Below are positions 25,694 to 34,577 of a stretch of 64,000 bases of DNA, one piece after another. A model generated the notes under the pieces. It was given only the letters and a program-made list of their open reading frames with translations. It did no database searches and was not told the origin of the DNA. The position numbers were made by a program, and so were the translations under genes. The stretch covers positions 340,153 to 404,152 of the forward strand of contig NZ_JAMTCT010000004.1 in assembly GCF_024171995.1 (NCBI RefSeq). The letters run 5' to 3'. Numbering within the stretch: the first letter of the stretch is position 1; the number at the start of each line of letters is the position of its first letter. Origin of the DNA: Promicromonospora umidemergens (GTDB taxonomy: Bacteria; Actinomycetota; Actinomycetes; Actinomycetales; Cellulomonadaceae).

Positions 25694-26542
25694 GTGACCT
25701 CTCGCATGCCAGGGCGCCATCGTGCTGCCCGCAGACCCATCACCCCGCTGACCCCGATCTCCCGCGCCGCTGCGCGGGGCATCTCCACCGTGGCCCGCCG
25801 CGGCGTGGCCGTCGCCGCCGGATCCGGCCTGGCCGTGACCCTGCTCAGTGTCCCGGCGGACGCCGCACCGGTGGCCGACCACGGCACGTCCACGGCCGAG
25901 CACGACACCCTGGCCGCTGCCGGAGCCGCACAGTCCGAGACCCTGCAGGCCGGGGTCGCGGAGGCAGTGACCGTGTCCGCCGCAGCGACAGCACCGGCCG
26001 TGCGGGTCGCCGCTGACAGCAAGTACGCCCTGGAGACGGGGACGATCAAGGTGACGCCCGCGCCGGAGCCGGAGCCCGTGCCAGTGCCAGTGCCGGAACC
26101 CGCGCCTGAGCCTGAGCCTGAGCCGGAGCCCGTCGTCGAGGAGACCGTCCAGAAGAAGGCTCCCGTCGCGGAGCCTGTCGAAGAGGTCGTCGAGGAGGCC
26201 GCCCCGGCCGCCGCGAACGACATCGTCTCCATCGCCAGGCAGTACATCGGCGTGCCGTACGTCTGGGCAGGTTCGACGCCCGCAGGGTTCGACTGCTCAG
26301 GCTTCACCTCCTACGTGTTCGCGCAGATCGGCATCGACCTGCCGCGCACGTCCTCCGAGCAGCGCTACGCGGGCACCGAGGTGTCCGCGGCCGAGGCGCA
26401 GCCGGGCGACCTCATCTGGAGCCCCGGCCACATCGCCATCTACGCGGGCAACGGGATGCAGATCGAGGCGCCGGTCCCTGGCCAGACGGTGCACGAGTCG
26501 GAGATCTGGCAGTCCAGCCCGACCTTCATCCGCGTCAGCTGA
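25694..26542 (+). CDS. Secreted NlpC/P60 cell-wall endopeptidase
   Basis: A 282-residue exported protein. A long basic N-terminus and hydrophobic stretch (about 30-58, ending ADAAP) form the signal sequence. A Pro-Glu repeat linker (about 115-155) leads to an NlpC/P60 domain in the last 110 residues. The catalytic cysteine is in PAGFDCSGFTSYVF, the histidine in SPGHIAIYAG and the third polar residue is likely the Glu/His further on. Such enzymes cleave gamma-D-glutamyl-diaminopimelate-type bonds in peptidoglycan. The GTG start lies directly behind the c-di-AMP riboswitch, so expression should follow c-di-AMP level. A strong terminator follows. Confidence 0.92.
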   Translation: MTSRMPGRHRAARRPITPLTPISRAAARGISTVARRGVAVAAGSGLAVTLLSVPADAAPVADHGTSTAEHDTLAAAGAAQSETLQAGVAEAVTVSAAATAPAVRVAADSKYALETGTIKVTPAPEPEPVPVPVPEPAPEPEPEPEPVVEETVQKKAPVAEPVEEVVEEAAPAAANDIVSIARQYIGVPYVWAGSTPAGFDCSGFTSYVFAQIGIDLPRTSSEQRYAGTEVSAAEAQPGDLIWSPGHIAIYAGNGMQIEAPVPGQTVHESEIWQSSPTFIRVS

Positions 26543-26564
26543 CGCATTAGTTCGACCAGCTCGA

Positions 26565-26598
26565 CGAAGGGCCCGCACCACACGGTGCGGGCCCTTCG
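26565..26598 (+). terminator. Terminator hairpin after the NlpC/P60 gene
   Basis: A perfect 15-bp inverted repeat (CGAAGGGCCCGCACC and its complement) with loop ACAC, 23 bases after the stop. There is no T-run, as is common in such GC-rich genomes. Confidence 0.8.
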
Positions 26599-26655
26599 TG
26601 CGTCACAGCTGAGACCCCTCGCCGCCACGTCGGACCGGGTGGCAGGATCAGCGCC

Positions 26656-28083
26656 ATGAGCAGCTCCCCCACGAGCGTCGAGACCAATGCCCTGAACACC
26701 ATCGACGAGTCCGAGCGGCGCGGGTCGCCGCGCAGCCTCTTCTGGCCGTGGTTCGGGGCCAACGTCTCGGTGCTGGGACTGGGCTACGGCTCCTACCTGC
26801 TCGGGTTCGGGGTCTCGTTCTGGCAGGCGACGGTGATCGGCGCGGTCGGCATCGTGGCGTCGTTCCTGTTCTGCGGGTTCATCTCGCTGGCCGGCAAGCG
26901 CGGTTCGGCACCGACCATGGTGCTGTCCCGTGCGGCGTTCGGCGTGCGCGGCAACAAGCTGCCCTCCCTGCTGTCGTGGATCCTCACCGTGGGCTGGGAG
27001 ACCGTGCTGGTGGCGCTGGCCACCCTCGCGACCTCCACCGTGCTCGGGGCGCTCGGCTGGGGCGGCGGTACCGTCACCAAGGTCGTGGCCCTCGTGGTCG
27101 TGGCGAGCATCGTGGTGGCGGCGGGCGTCTTCGGGTTCGACCTGGTGATGCGCCTGCAGGTGATCATCACGGTGCTCACGGCGGTGCTCACCGTCGTGTA
27201 CGTCATCCTCGTGGCCGACCACGTCGACTGGGCGGCGGTCGCCGCGATCCCGGCGGGCGGCGCGCCGCAGGTGATCGGCGGGCTCGTGTTCATGATGACG
27301 GGGTTCGGCCTGGGCTGGGTCAACATGGCGGCCGACTACTCGCGCTACCTGCCCCGCTCCGCCTCCGGCCCGCGGATCGTCGGCTGGACCACCCTCGGCG
27401 CGTCGCTGGCCCCCGTGGTGCTGCTCGTCTTCGGCCTGCTGCTCGCCGGCTCCGACCCCGCCCTCAACGAGGCGATCGGCGCCGACCCGATCGGCGCCCT
27501 GTCCACGCTGCTGCCCACCTGGTTCCTCATCCCGTTCGCCGTGGTGGCGCTGGCCGGCCTGATCGGCGGCGCGGCGCTCGACATCTACTCCTCGGGCCTC
27601 GCGCTGCTCTCCCTGGGCCTGCCCGCGCCGCGCTGGGTGGCGGCCGCGATCGACGGCGGACTCATGATCGTCGGCGCGGTCTACGTCGTGTTCGTCGCCG
27701 ACTCGTTCATCGGCCCCTTCCAGGGCTTCCTCATCACGCTCGGCGTGCCGGTCGCCGCCTGGTGCGGCGTGCTGCTCGCCGACATCCTGCTGCGCCGCCG
27801 CGACTACACCGACGCCGACCTGTACGACGCCGCGGGCCGGTACGGGTCCGTGAACTGGCCCGCCGTGCTCCTGGTGCTGGCGGGCACCGCCATCGGCTGG
27901 GGCCTGGTCACCAACACCTATGCGCCGTGGCTGGCCTGGCAGGGCTACCTGCTGGGCCCGCTCGGCGGCGTCGAGGGCAGCTGGGCCTGGGCCAACCTCG
28001 GCGTGCTGGTCGCCCTGGCCATCGGCTTCGCGGGCACGCTCCTGCTGAGCGCCCGCGCGGTACGCCGCCAGGAGGAGCGATGA
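26656..28083 (+). CDS. NCS1-family nucleobase/cation permease (cytosine permease-like)
   Basis: A 475-residue membrane protein with about twelve hydrophobic segments. The N-terminus (IDESERRGSPRSLFWPWFGANVSV) has the NCS1 motif in front of helix 1, and the segment FGLGWVNMAADYSRYLPR is typical of the CodB-like branch. It should take up cytosine, allantoin, a hydantoin or a related ring compound with a cation. The stop overlaps the start of a cysteine hydrolase (ATGA), so the pair probably imports and hydrolyses one compound. The exact substrate is not readable. Confidence 0.88.
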   Translation: MSSSPTSVETNALNTIDESERRGSPRSLFWPWFGANVSVLGLGYGSYLLGFGVSFWQATVIGAVGIVASFLFCGFISLAGKRGSAPTMVLSRAAFGVRGNKLPSLLSWILTVGWETVLVALATLATSTVLGALGWGGGTVTKVVALVVVASIVVAAGVFGFDLVMRLQVIITVLTAVLTVVYVILVADHVDWAAVAAIPAGGAPQVIGGLVFMMTGFGLGWVNMAADYSRYLPRSASGPRIVGWTTLGASLAPVVLLVFGLLLAGSDPALNEAIGADPIGALSTLLPTWFLIPFAVVALAGLIGGAALDIYSSGLALLSLGLPAPRWVAAAIDGGLMIVGAVYVVFVADSFIGPFQGFLITLGVPVAAWCGVLLADILLRRRDYTDADLYDAAGRYGSVNWPAVLLVLAGTAIGWGLVTNTYAPWLAWQGYLLGPLGGVEGSWAWANLGVLVALAIGFAGTLLLSARAVRRQEER

Positions 28084-28679
28084 CTGCGCCCGACGGCGGG
28101 GCCGCCCCCGTCCTGCCGCCCGGACCGGACGCCGCCCTGATCGTGATCGACATGCAGGACGTCTTCGCCCGCCCGCCCAGCCCCTGGGCCTCCCCCGACT
28201 ACCCGACCGCGCTCGCCGGGACCCGCCGCCTCCTCCCCGCGTTCGCCGGCCGCACCGTCCTGACGCGGTACGTCGCCCCCACCGTGCCCGACGGCGCCTG
28301 GCGCGCCTACTTCGACCAATGGCCGTTCGCGCTCGTGCCCGAGGACGACCCGCTCTACGAGATCACCGACCTGGCCGACGTCGTCGCCTCCGGGGCGCCC
28401 GCCATCACCCGCACCACGTTCGGCAAGTGGGGCCCCGAGCTGGACGCCGCCACCCGGGGCGCCGGCGAGCTCGTGCTCGCCGGCGTGGCCACCGACTGCT
28501 GCGTCATCTCGACGGCGCTGGCCGCGGCCGACGCGGGCCGCCGGGTCCTCGTGGTCGCGGACGCCTGCGCGGGCTCGACGGCGGAGAACCACGAGCGCGC
28601 GCTGGCGATCATGCGGCTCTACGCGCCGCTCGTCGAGGTCACGACGGTCGCCGAGGTGCTCGCGACCGACCAGCGATGA
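28080..28679 (+). CDS. Isochorismatase-like cysteine hydrolase
   Basis: A 199-residue cysteine hydrolase. The catalytic triad is visible: aspartate in IVIDMQDVF, lysine in TTFGKWG and cysteine in GVATDCCVIST with the preceding cis-peptide VAT. Family members hydrolyse amides such as nicotinamide, N-carbamoyl compounds, ureidoacrylate and biuret. Coupling to an NCS1 permease suggests an imported pyrimidine or purine breakdown product. The gene ends inside a long palindrome that also holds the stop codon of the opposing DeoR gene. Confidence 0.88.
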   Translation: MTAPDGGAAPVLPPGPDAALIVIDMQDVFARPPSPWASPDYPTALAGTRRLLPAFAGRTVLTRYVAPTVPDGAWRAYFDQWPFALVPEDDPLYEITDLADVVASGAPAITRTTFGKWGPELDAATRGAGELVLAGVATDCCVISTALAAADAGRRVLVVADACAGSTAENHERALAIMRLYAPLVEVTTVAEVLATDQR

Positions 28680-28730
28680 CCATGCAGCTGCTGCCAAGAT
28701 CGACGTCATCTTGGCAGCAGCTGCATGGTC
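28678..28730. terminator. Bidirectional terminator spanning two convergent stop codons
   Basis: A perfect 23-bp inverted repeat (28678-28700 and 28708-28730) with loop CGACGTC. Arms begin GACCATGCAGCTGC and are clearly less GC-rich than the surroundings. The stop codons of the plus-strand hydrolase (28677-28679) and the minus-strand regulator (28729-28731) lie at its two ends, so the hairpin can end transcripts from both sides. Confidence 0.85.
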
Positions 28731-29529
28731 ATTCGTCCGGCGCCACCACCGTCTCCACCACCACCCCCGCGTCCCGGTACCGCCGCAGCACCTCCTCGTC
28801 CCGCTCGTCCGTGACGAGGGTCCAGCCGGCCGGCAGCGGCGCCCACGCGGGCACCGCGCCGCGGTCGAGCTTGGTGGAGTCGGCCAGCACGACCGTCCGG
28901 CGGGCACGCCGGGCGGCCACCTCCTTGACCTGTGCCTCCAGCGCGGTGGCCTCCCCCACGCCGTCCAGGGGGTCGACGGCATCGACGCCGAGGAACGCGA
29001 CATCGACCATGAACCGTTCGAGGGCCACCGTGGTCAACGGCCCGACCAGGCCGTGGCTCTTGGTCGTCACGCTGCCGCCGATCACGACGACGTCGAGGCC
29101 GGGCGACCCGGCGAGCAGCAGTGCGACCTCGAGCCCTCGGGTCAGGACCGTCAGCCCGGACCGGCCGCGGAGGTGCTCGGCGAGCTGCCCCGTCGTCGAG
29201 CCTGCGTCCACGAACACGGTCCCGTCGTCGGGCACGAGCTCGGCGGCGCGCCTGCCGATCGCGACCTTGGCCGGCATCTGCACCCGCATCCGCTCCGCCA
29301 GCGCCCGCTCGTGGAAGCTCGACTCCGGGCTGGCACCGCCGTAGGTCCGGGTGACGAGCCCCTCGGCGCCCAGCCGGGCGAGGTCGCGGCGCACCGTCGA
29401 CTCGGAGATCGCGAGCACCTCCGCCAGGTCCTCCACCCGCGTGGTCCCGCTCCGGATGAGCGAGAGCAGCTCGTCGTGACGCGCTCGGGTGCTCTGCCGC
29501 ATCGACTCGGATCCCGCGGGTACGCTCAC
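28729..29529 (-). CDS. DeoR/GlpR-family transcriptional regulator
   Basis: A 266-residue sugar-operon repressor. The N-terminal DeoR helix-turn-helix reads VEDLAEVLAISESTVRRDLARL and is followed by the sugar-phosphate-sensing DeoRC domain (FVDAGSTTGQLAEHL, VVVIGGSV, FLGVDAVD). The GTG at 29529 overlaps the stop of pdxA (GTGA); an ATG at 29502 with a weak ribosome site is an alternative. It is the last gene of the four-carbon acid operon and probably represses it, with a phosphorylated intermediate as inducer. Confidence 0.9.
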   Translation of the reverse strand: MSVPAGSESMRQSTRARHDELLSLIRSGTTRVEDLAEVLAISESTVRRDLARLGAEGLVTRTYGGASPESSFHERALAERMRVQMPAKVAIGRRAAELVPDDGTVFVDAGSTTGQLAEHLRGRSGLTVLTRGLEVALLLAGSPGLDVVVIGGSVTTKSHGLVGPLTTVALERFMVDVAFLGVDAVDPLDGVGEATALEAQVKEVAARRARRTVVLADSTKLDRGAVPAWAPLPAGWTLVTDERDEEVLRRYRDAGVVVETVVAPDE

Positions 29530-30575
29530 GCGGCGCCCGGCCGGTACGCGGCGCGGATGCCGTCGACGAACGGCGCGTACTCCACCGCCGCGAGGTAGGC
29601 GGACCGCATGGTGCCCGCGTCGGCGACGCCCTGGCCCGCGATGTCGAAGGCGGTGCCGTGGTCCACCGACGTGCGCAGGATCGGCAGGCCGACCGTGACG
29701 GAGATGGTCCCGTCGAAGTCGAACGTCTTGGCCGCGATGTGGCCCTGGTCGTGGTACTGCGACAGCACGCCGTCGTACCGGCCGGTGAGGCCGTGGTGGA
29801 ACACGGAGTCGGCGGGGATGGGGCCCGCCACGTCCAGCCCCAGTCCTTGCGCGTCCGCCACGGCGGGCGCGAGGTGGACGATCTCCTCGTCGCCGAACGC
29901 CCCGTTCTCCCCGCCGTGCGGGTTGATCGCGGCCACGGCGAGCCGCGGCGACGGGACGCCGAAGATCTCCAGGGCCTGCGCGGCCCGCTGGATCGAGCCG
30001 AGCTGGGTCTCGCGCGTGATCTTGTCGAGCGCCTTGCGCAGCGACAGGTGCCGGGTCGCGAAGAAGATCCGCAGGTGGTGCCCGGGCTGGTGGGTGTTGC
30101 GCACCACGAACATGGTGTCCTGCTCGGTGACGCCGGTGAGCGCGCCCAGCATCTCGGTGTGCCCGAGGTGCTCGCTGCCGGCCGCCCAGATGGCCTCCTT
30201 GTTGATGGGTCCGGTGACCACGCCGGCGACCGCGCCGTCCAGCGCGGCCCGGGTGGCGGTCTCGATGGCGACGACGGCGGCCCGGCCGGCTCGTGCGTCG
30301 ACCTGACCCCAGGCGGGCAGGTCGGCGCCGAGCACCCCGACGTCGAACACGTCGACGACGCCGGGCCCCGCCGGCTCGGTGTCCCACGAGCTGACGGACC
30401 GCAGCTCGACGTCGAGCCCGAGCGCGGCCCTGGCCCGTTCGAGCGCCCCGAGGTCACCGACGGCGATGCCGTGGTGCGCGGGGTCGCCGGCGTGCTCCGC
30501 CAGGGTCGCGAGCGTGATCTCCGGGCCGATGCCGACGGGGTCGCCGACGGTGAGGGCGAGGACGGGTCGTGTCAT
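29526..30575 (-). CDS. pdxA2: PdxA2-type 4-phospho-threonate/erythronate dehydrogenase
   Basis: A 349-residue PdxA-family dehydrogenase. It has TVGDPVGIGPEI near the start, GPINKEAI, the metal-binding histidine block YHDQGHIAAK and VDHGTAFDIAG. PdxA itself works in pyridoxal phosphate synthesis, but the neighbours (DUF1537 kinase, GntP permease, DeoR regulator) mark this as PdxA2, which oxidises and decarboxylates 4-phospho-D-threonate or -erythronate to dihydroxyacetone phosphate. The ATG at 30575 has AGGAGA 8 bases upstream. An ATG at 30599 overlapping the previous stop (TGATG) is an alternative that adds eight residues. Confidence 0.88.
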   Translation of the reverse strand: MTRPVLALTVGDPVGIGPEITLATLAEHAGDPAHHGIAVGDLGALERARAALGLDVELRSVSSWDTEPAGPGVVDVFDVGVLGADLPAWGQVDARAGRAAVVAIETATRAALDGAVAGVVTGPINKEAIWAAGSEHLGHTEMLGALTGVTEQDTMFVVRNTHQPGHHLRIFFATRHLSLRKALDKITRETQLGSIQRAAQALEIFGVPSPRLAVAAINPHGGENGAFGDEEIVHLAPAVADAQGLGLDVAGPIPADSVFHHGLTGRYDGVLSQYHDQGHIAAKTFDFDGTISVTVGLPILRTSVDHGTAFDIAGQGVADAGTMRSAYLAAVEYAPFVDGIRAAYRPGAA

Positions 30576-30598
30576 GGCGTTCTCTCCTAGCGTGTTCA

Positions 30599-31912
30599 TC
30601 AGATCCTGCTCTGCGGCACGGCGGTCCGTACCCAGCGGGCTCGCTGGGCAGCGGCCCGAGCGAGGTGGTCGAGACATCGCACGGCGGCGTCGGGGCCGCC
30701 GACGAGCCCACCCTTTGTGGCGATCGGCAGACCGTCCCACGGGCCCCCGACCACCTCACCTGCGACGGCCAGCGGCACCACCTCGTCCTCGACCGCGATG
30801 CCGCGGCCACCGAGGGCGGCGAGGACCGCCGCGGTGATGTCTCCACCGGTCGTGTACAGCCCGTTGACGACGCGCGACTCGAGGGCGCGCCGGGCGATCC
30901 GCCCGAGCGCGGTGGCCAGCGCGGCCGACTCGGCGGGGCTGAGCCGCACGACGTCGTGGTCGGCGAGCGCCGTCGCGAGCAGCACGGTGGTGCCGGTGCC
31001 CGCGCCCTCCAGGGCGTCGACGAGGCGGTGTGCCGTGGCGTCGACGTCGGGTACCGGCCCGCCCGCCGGGCGCACCACGACGACGTTCCGCTCGGCGACC
31101 AGGCGTTGCAGCTGCGCTCGCGTGAGCTCGGTGGCCGAACCGGAGACGGCGAGCAGCGGCGCTCCGGAGGCCGCACCGACGGGCAGCAGCGCTCCGGCGA
31201 GGGCGAGTGATCCCGGGCCGGGGTCGACGCCGACCCACAGGAGGTCCGGGTCGGCGGCGGCCACCGCGGCGGCGGCCCGTGCCACGCGGTCCAGGTGGTC
31301 GGTGGTGAGGGCATCGCCGATGACGACGTCGGCACCCGCGGCGTCGCGTACCGCCGCCTCGAGCCGTTCCTCGCTGCCGGTGACCACCGACAGCGGGACC
31401 AGCGACGTCGTCAGGCCGGTCCCCCGCCGCAGCGCGTCGGCGACGGACGACGAGCGCACCGGCGAGCGGACGTCGCGCGCGAGCTCCGTCTCCTCCAGGC
31501 GCACGCCGTCGAGGAGCTGGTTGCCCTCGACGGTGTGCCGGCCCGCCGCGGGGTGCGCGGGCAGGCAGAGGCCGACGACCCGCCGGCCGGACAGCTCGCG
31601 AGTGGCGGCGAGCACGGCGTCTGTGGCCGGCCCGACGTTGCCGCGCAGCGTCGTGTCGATCCGCGAGCTGACCAGGCTGACCGGCCAGGCGGCCCGCACC
31701 ACCCGGGCGGCGACGTCGGCCGCCTCCTGCGGGGGTGCGTGCCGGGTGTCCGTGGTCGCGACGAGCACGTCGAACCGGCTGTGGAACTCGGCGACGGCCT
31801 CCCAGTGCTCGGACCGGCTGACCGTCACCGCCCGCCGGCCGGCGCGGGCGAACCCCGCTGCGGCGGCGTTGGCGCCGGTCAGGTCGTCGGCGACGACGAG
31901 GATGTCCGCCAT
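30599..31912 (-). CDS. DUF1537 four-carbon acid sugar kinase
   Basis: A 437-residue kinase. The N-terminal domain starts ILVVADDLTGANAAAAGFA and contains SSRIDTTLRGNVGPATDAV, the substrate-binding signature of the family. The C-terminal nucleotide-binding domain includes TGGDITAAVL and the late GGPWDGLPIATKGGLVG stretch. Such enzymes (DtnK, DenK, OtnK types) phosphorylate D-threonate, D-erythronate or 3-oxo-tetronates at C4. Pairing with PdxA2 rather than an aldolase favours the threonate/erythronate branch. The ATG is two bases after the permease stop. Confidence 0.9.
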   Translation of the reverse strand: MADILVVADDLTGANAAAAGFARAGRRAVTVSRSEHWEAVAEFHSRFDVLVATTDTRHAPPQEAADVAARVVRAAWPVSLVSSRIDTTLRGNVGPATDAVLAATRELSGRRVVGLCLPAHPAAGRHTVEGNQLLDGVRLEETELARDVRSPVRSSSVADALRRGTGLTTSLVPLSVVTGSEERLEAAVRDAAGADVVIGDALTTDHLDRVARAAAAVAAADPDLLWVGVDPGPGSLALAGALLPVGAASGAPLLAVSGSATELTRAQLQRLVAERNVVVVRPAGGPVPDVDATAHRLVDALEGAGTGTTVLLATALADHDVVRLSPAESAALATALGRIARRALESRVVNGLYTTGGDITAAVLAALGGRGIAVEDEVVPLAVAGEVVGGPWDGLPIATKGGLVGGPDAAVRCLDHLARAAAQRARWVRTAVPQSRI

Positions 31913-31914
31913 CC

Positions 31915-33381
31915 TCAGCCCACGACCAGGCTCAGGACGAACAGCAGCGGGATCGAGCCCAGCCACACGGCGGTCGTGATGCCCGACCATCCCTTCAGGG
32001 CTGCGGTGCCCTCCAGGCCGGTGAACCGCGTGACCACCCAGAAGTAGGAGTCGTTGAAGTAGCTGAACACCATGGACCCCGCGGTGCAGGCCATCGCGGC
32101 GAGCAGCGGGTCGATCCCGAGCGGCTCCAGCAGGGGCGCCGTGACCGAGGCCGCCGTGACCATCGCGACGGTGCCGGAGCCCTGCGCGATGCGCACCAGC
32201 GAGGCGATGAAGAACGGCACCAGGAAGACCGGCAGGCTCAGGGAAGCGATGGCCTCGGCCAGTGCGTCCCCGACACCCGAGTCGCGCAGCACCAGGCCGA
32301 ACCCGCCGCCCGCGCCCGTGATGAGCAGGATGAGGCCCGCCGAGGCGGCCGCCTCCGAGAGCCACGTGTGCACGGTGCTGCGCGGCGTCCAGCGCGGCAG
32401 CAGCACGTAGACCGCGAGCAGGATGCCGATGACCAGGGCGATCACGGGGTTGCCGACGAACGCGAACGGGACGGTCCACGACGACACCTCGTAGTCGCCG
32501 CTCAGCACGCCCTGCTGGTTGCGGTCGACGGCCGCCGTGACGGTGTTCGCGACGATGAGCAGCAGCGGGACGAGGAGCGGCAGCGACCCGAGGAACGCGC
32601 CGACCTTGTGGGCAGGCTGCCCGGCCGGCGGCTCGCCGACGCCGGCCGGCGGCGGGACGTCGTCGTCCTCGGGCCGGTCGTCGGCGGAGCCGACCGCACC
32701 GCGAGGGCCGCCGGTGAGCGCTGCTGCCCGGCCGTAGACGGCCTCGCGCACGGCGGGGACCACCCGGTCCTCGAGCTGCGGCCCCACCCACCGGGCGTAC
32801 AGGATGACGACCGGCAGCAGGATCACGGTGAAGACCAGCCCGGTGAGGATCACCAGGCCGAGGTCGGCGCCGAGCAGGCCGGAGACGGCGAGCGGCCCGG
32901 GCGTCGGCGGGACCATGTGGTGGGTGAGCGTCATGCCGCAGCCGAGCGCGAGCGCCAGGGCGACGTAGCCGCCGCGCTTGACCCGGGCGATGGAGCGGGC
33001 GAGCGGGTTCATGATGACGTAGCCGGAGTCGCAGAACACGGGGATGGACACGAGCGCGCCGACGCTGCCCATCGCCCACTCCTCGCGCCCCTTGCCGAAG
33101 GCTCGGAGGAACGCGCGGGCGAGGCTGTCGGCGGCGCCGGAGACCTCGAGGATCTTGCCGATCCCGACGCCGAGGCCGATCACGAGGCCGATCGAGGCGA
33201 GGGTGTTGCCGAATCCGGTGGTGATCGAGGTGATCGTCTCGAGCAGCGGCTGCCCGGCGACGGCCCCCGTGACGACGGAGGCGAGGATGAGTGCGACGAA
33301 CGCGTCCAGGCGAGTACGCAGCACCACCACGATGATCGTGGCGATGCCGAGCAGGAGCGCGAGCAAGAGCTGGAGATCCAC
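31915..33381 (-). CDS. GntP-family sugar acid permease
   Basis: A 488-residue membrane transporter with about twelve hydrophobic segments. GntP landmarks include the GIGKILEVSGAADSLA and HHMVPPTPGPLAVS regions and the late FNDSYFWVVTRFTGL motif. A hydrophilic loop rich in Asp, Pro and Gly (about residues 225-260) separates the two halves. The GTG start is preceded by AAGGAAGGA. As first gene of the kinase-PdxA2-DeoR operon it likely imports threonate, erythronate or a close relative. Confidence 0.91.
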   Translation of the reverse strand: MDLQLLLALLLGIATIIVVVLRTRLDAFVALILASVVTGAVAGQPLLETITSITTGFGNTLASIGLVIGLGVGIGKILEVSGAADSLARAFLRAFGKGREEWAMGSVGALVSIPVFCDSGYVIMNPLARSIARVKRGGYVALALALGCGMTLTHHMVPPTPGPLAVSGLLGADLGLVILTGLVFTVILLPVVILYARWVGPQLEDRVVPAVREAVYGRAAALTGGPRGAVGSADDRPEDDDVPPPAGVGEPPAGQPAHKVGAFLGSLPLLVPLLLIVANTVTAAVDRNQQGVLSGDYEVSSWTVPFAFVGNPVIALVIGILLAVYVLLPRWTPRSTVHTWLSEAAASAGLILLITGAGGGFGLVLRDSGVGDALAEAIASLSLPVFLVPFFIASLVRIAQGSGTVAMVTAASVTAPLLEPLGIDPLLAAMACTAGSMVFSYFNDSYFWVVTRFTGLEGTAALKGWSGITTAVWLGSIPLLFVLSLVVG

Positions 33382-33571
33382 GACAGTCCTTCCTTGGACC
33401 GAGGACGACGTCGTCGTTGACGCCGCGAGGTGATCGAACAACGCGAGTATGCCCCGGCTTGCTGCGCATATCAAGCATCTAAGTTGCACAGAGAGCGCAG
33501 AATCGGCATCAGGCACGATGGTGTTCTCGCCCCGGTCGCGGAGGCGACCAGCCGGACCGAAGGAGCCCGAC

Positions 33572-34465
33572 GTGACAGTGCACAGGATCCGCGCCCAGTG
33601 GGAGCGTCTCGACGAACGGTTCGCCCCTGTTCGAGGGGACACGTTCGCCGAGGTGCTCTATGACGAGGGCAGCTGGCTCGAGGGGCCTGCGTACTCGCCG
33701 GCGTGGCGCACCGTGCTGTTCAGCGACATCCCGAACGACCGGGTGCTCGCCTGGGACGAGGCCACGGGCGGCGTCGGCGTCTGGCGCAGCCCTGGCGGCT
33801 ACGCCAACGGCCGCACCGTCGACCGCGCGGGGCGGATGCTCCAGTGCGAGCACGGCAGCCGGTCGGTGACGCGCACCGAGCCCGACGGGACCGTCACCGT
33901 CCTCGCCGACCGCTGGCAGGACAAGCGGTTCAACAGCCCCAACGACCTGGTCGAGCACAGCGACGGCAGCGTGTGGTTCACCGACCCGGCCTACGGCATC
34001 GACAGCGACTACGAGGGCCACCACGCCGTCCCCGAGATCGACGGGTGCCACGTCTACCGCTGGGACGCGGACGGCTCGGTCACCCGGGTGGCCGCGGACT
34101 TCGGCCGGCCCAACGGCCTGACCTTCTCCGCGGATGAGCGGACCCTCTACGTCACCGACACCGACCGCAAGCACGTGCGCCGCCTCGACGTGGCGCCGGA
34201 CCTGACCCTGTCCGGCGGCGAGGTGCTCGCCACGTGCGACGCCGGCGGGTTCGACGGCGTACGGGTCGACGACGCGGGCCGTCTCTGGGCCGCGGCCCAC
34301 GACGGCCTGCACTGCCTCGACCCGGACGGCACGCTGCTCGGCAAGCTGCTGCTGCCAGAGGTCTGCTCGAACCTCACCTTCGGCGGGCCGAAGCGGAACA
34401 TCCTGTACGTGACGGCGACGAACATGCTGCTGTCGATCCGGGTCAGCGTGACGGGGATTCGCTAG
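33572..34465 (+). CDS. SMP-30/gluconolactonase-family lactonase
   Basis: A 297-residue six-bladed propeller hydrolase. The metal-site residues are in WLEGPAYSP (Glu), RFNSPNDLVEHSDGSVWFTDPAYG (Asn-Asp) and RPNGLTFSADERTLYVTDT (Asn, Asp). Family members open sugar lactones. The GTG start has AAGGAG 7 bases upstream. It is divergent from the four-carbon acid operon and about 190 bp from its first gene, so it may produce the free acid that the permease and kinase handle. That link is an inference. Confidence 0.88.
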   Translation: MTVHRIRAQWERLDERFAPVRGDTFAEVLYDEGSWLEGPAYSPAWRTVLFSDIPNDRVLAWDEATGGVGVWRSPGGYANGRTVDRAGRMLQCEHGSRSVTRTEPDGTVTVLADRWQDKRFNSPNDLVEHSDGSVWFTDPAYGIDSDYEGHHAVPEIDGCHVYRWDADGSVTRVAADFGRPNGLTFSADERTLYVTDTDRKHVRRLDVAPDLTLSGGEVLATCDAGGFDGVRVDDAGRLWAAAHDGLHCLDPDGTLLGKLLLPEVCSNLTFGGPKRNILYVTATNMLLSIRVSVTGIR

Positions 34466-34577
34466 GTCGTGGCGCTGTCGGACCGAGTGCTGACGGCGGT
34501 TCCAGTGGGATCCCTGAGCGACCTCCATCGGGGAAAAGAGCTCGTTCGACCCCTGCTCATGCCCATAGCCTGGGCCG

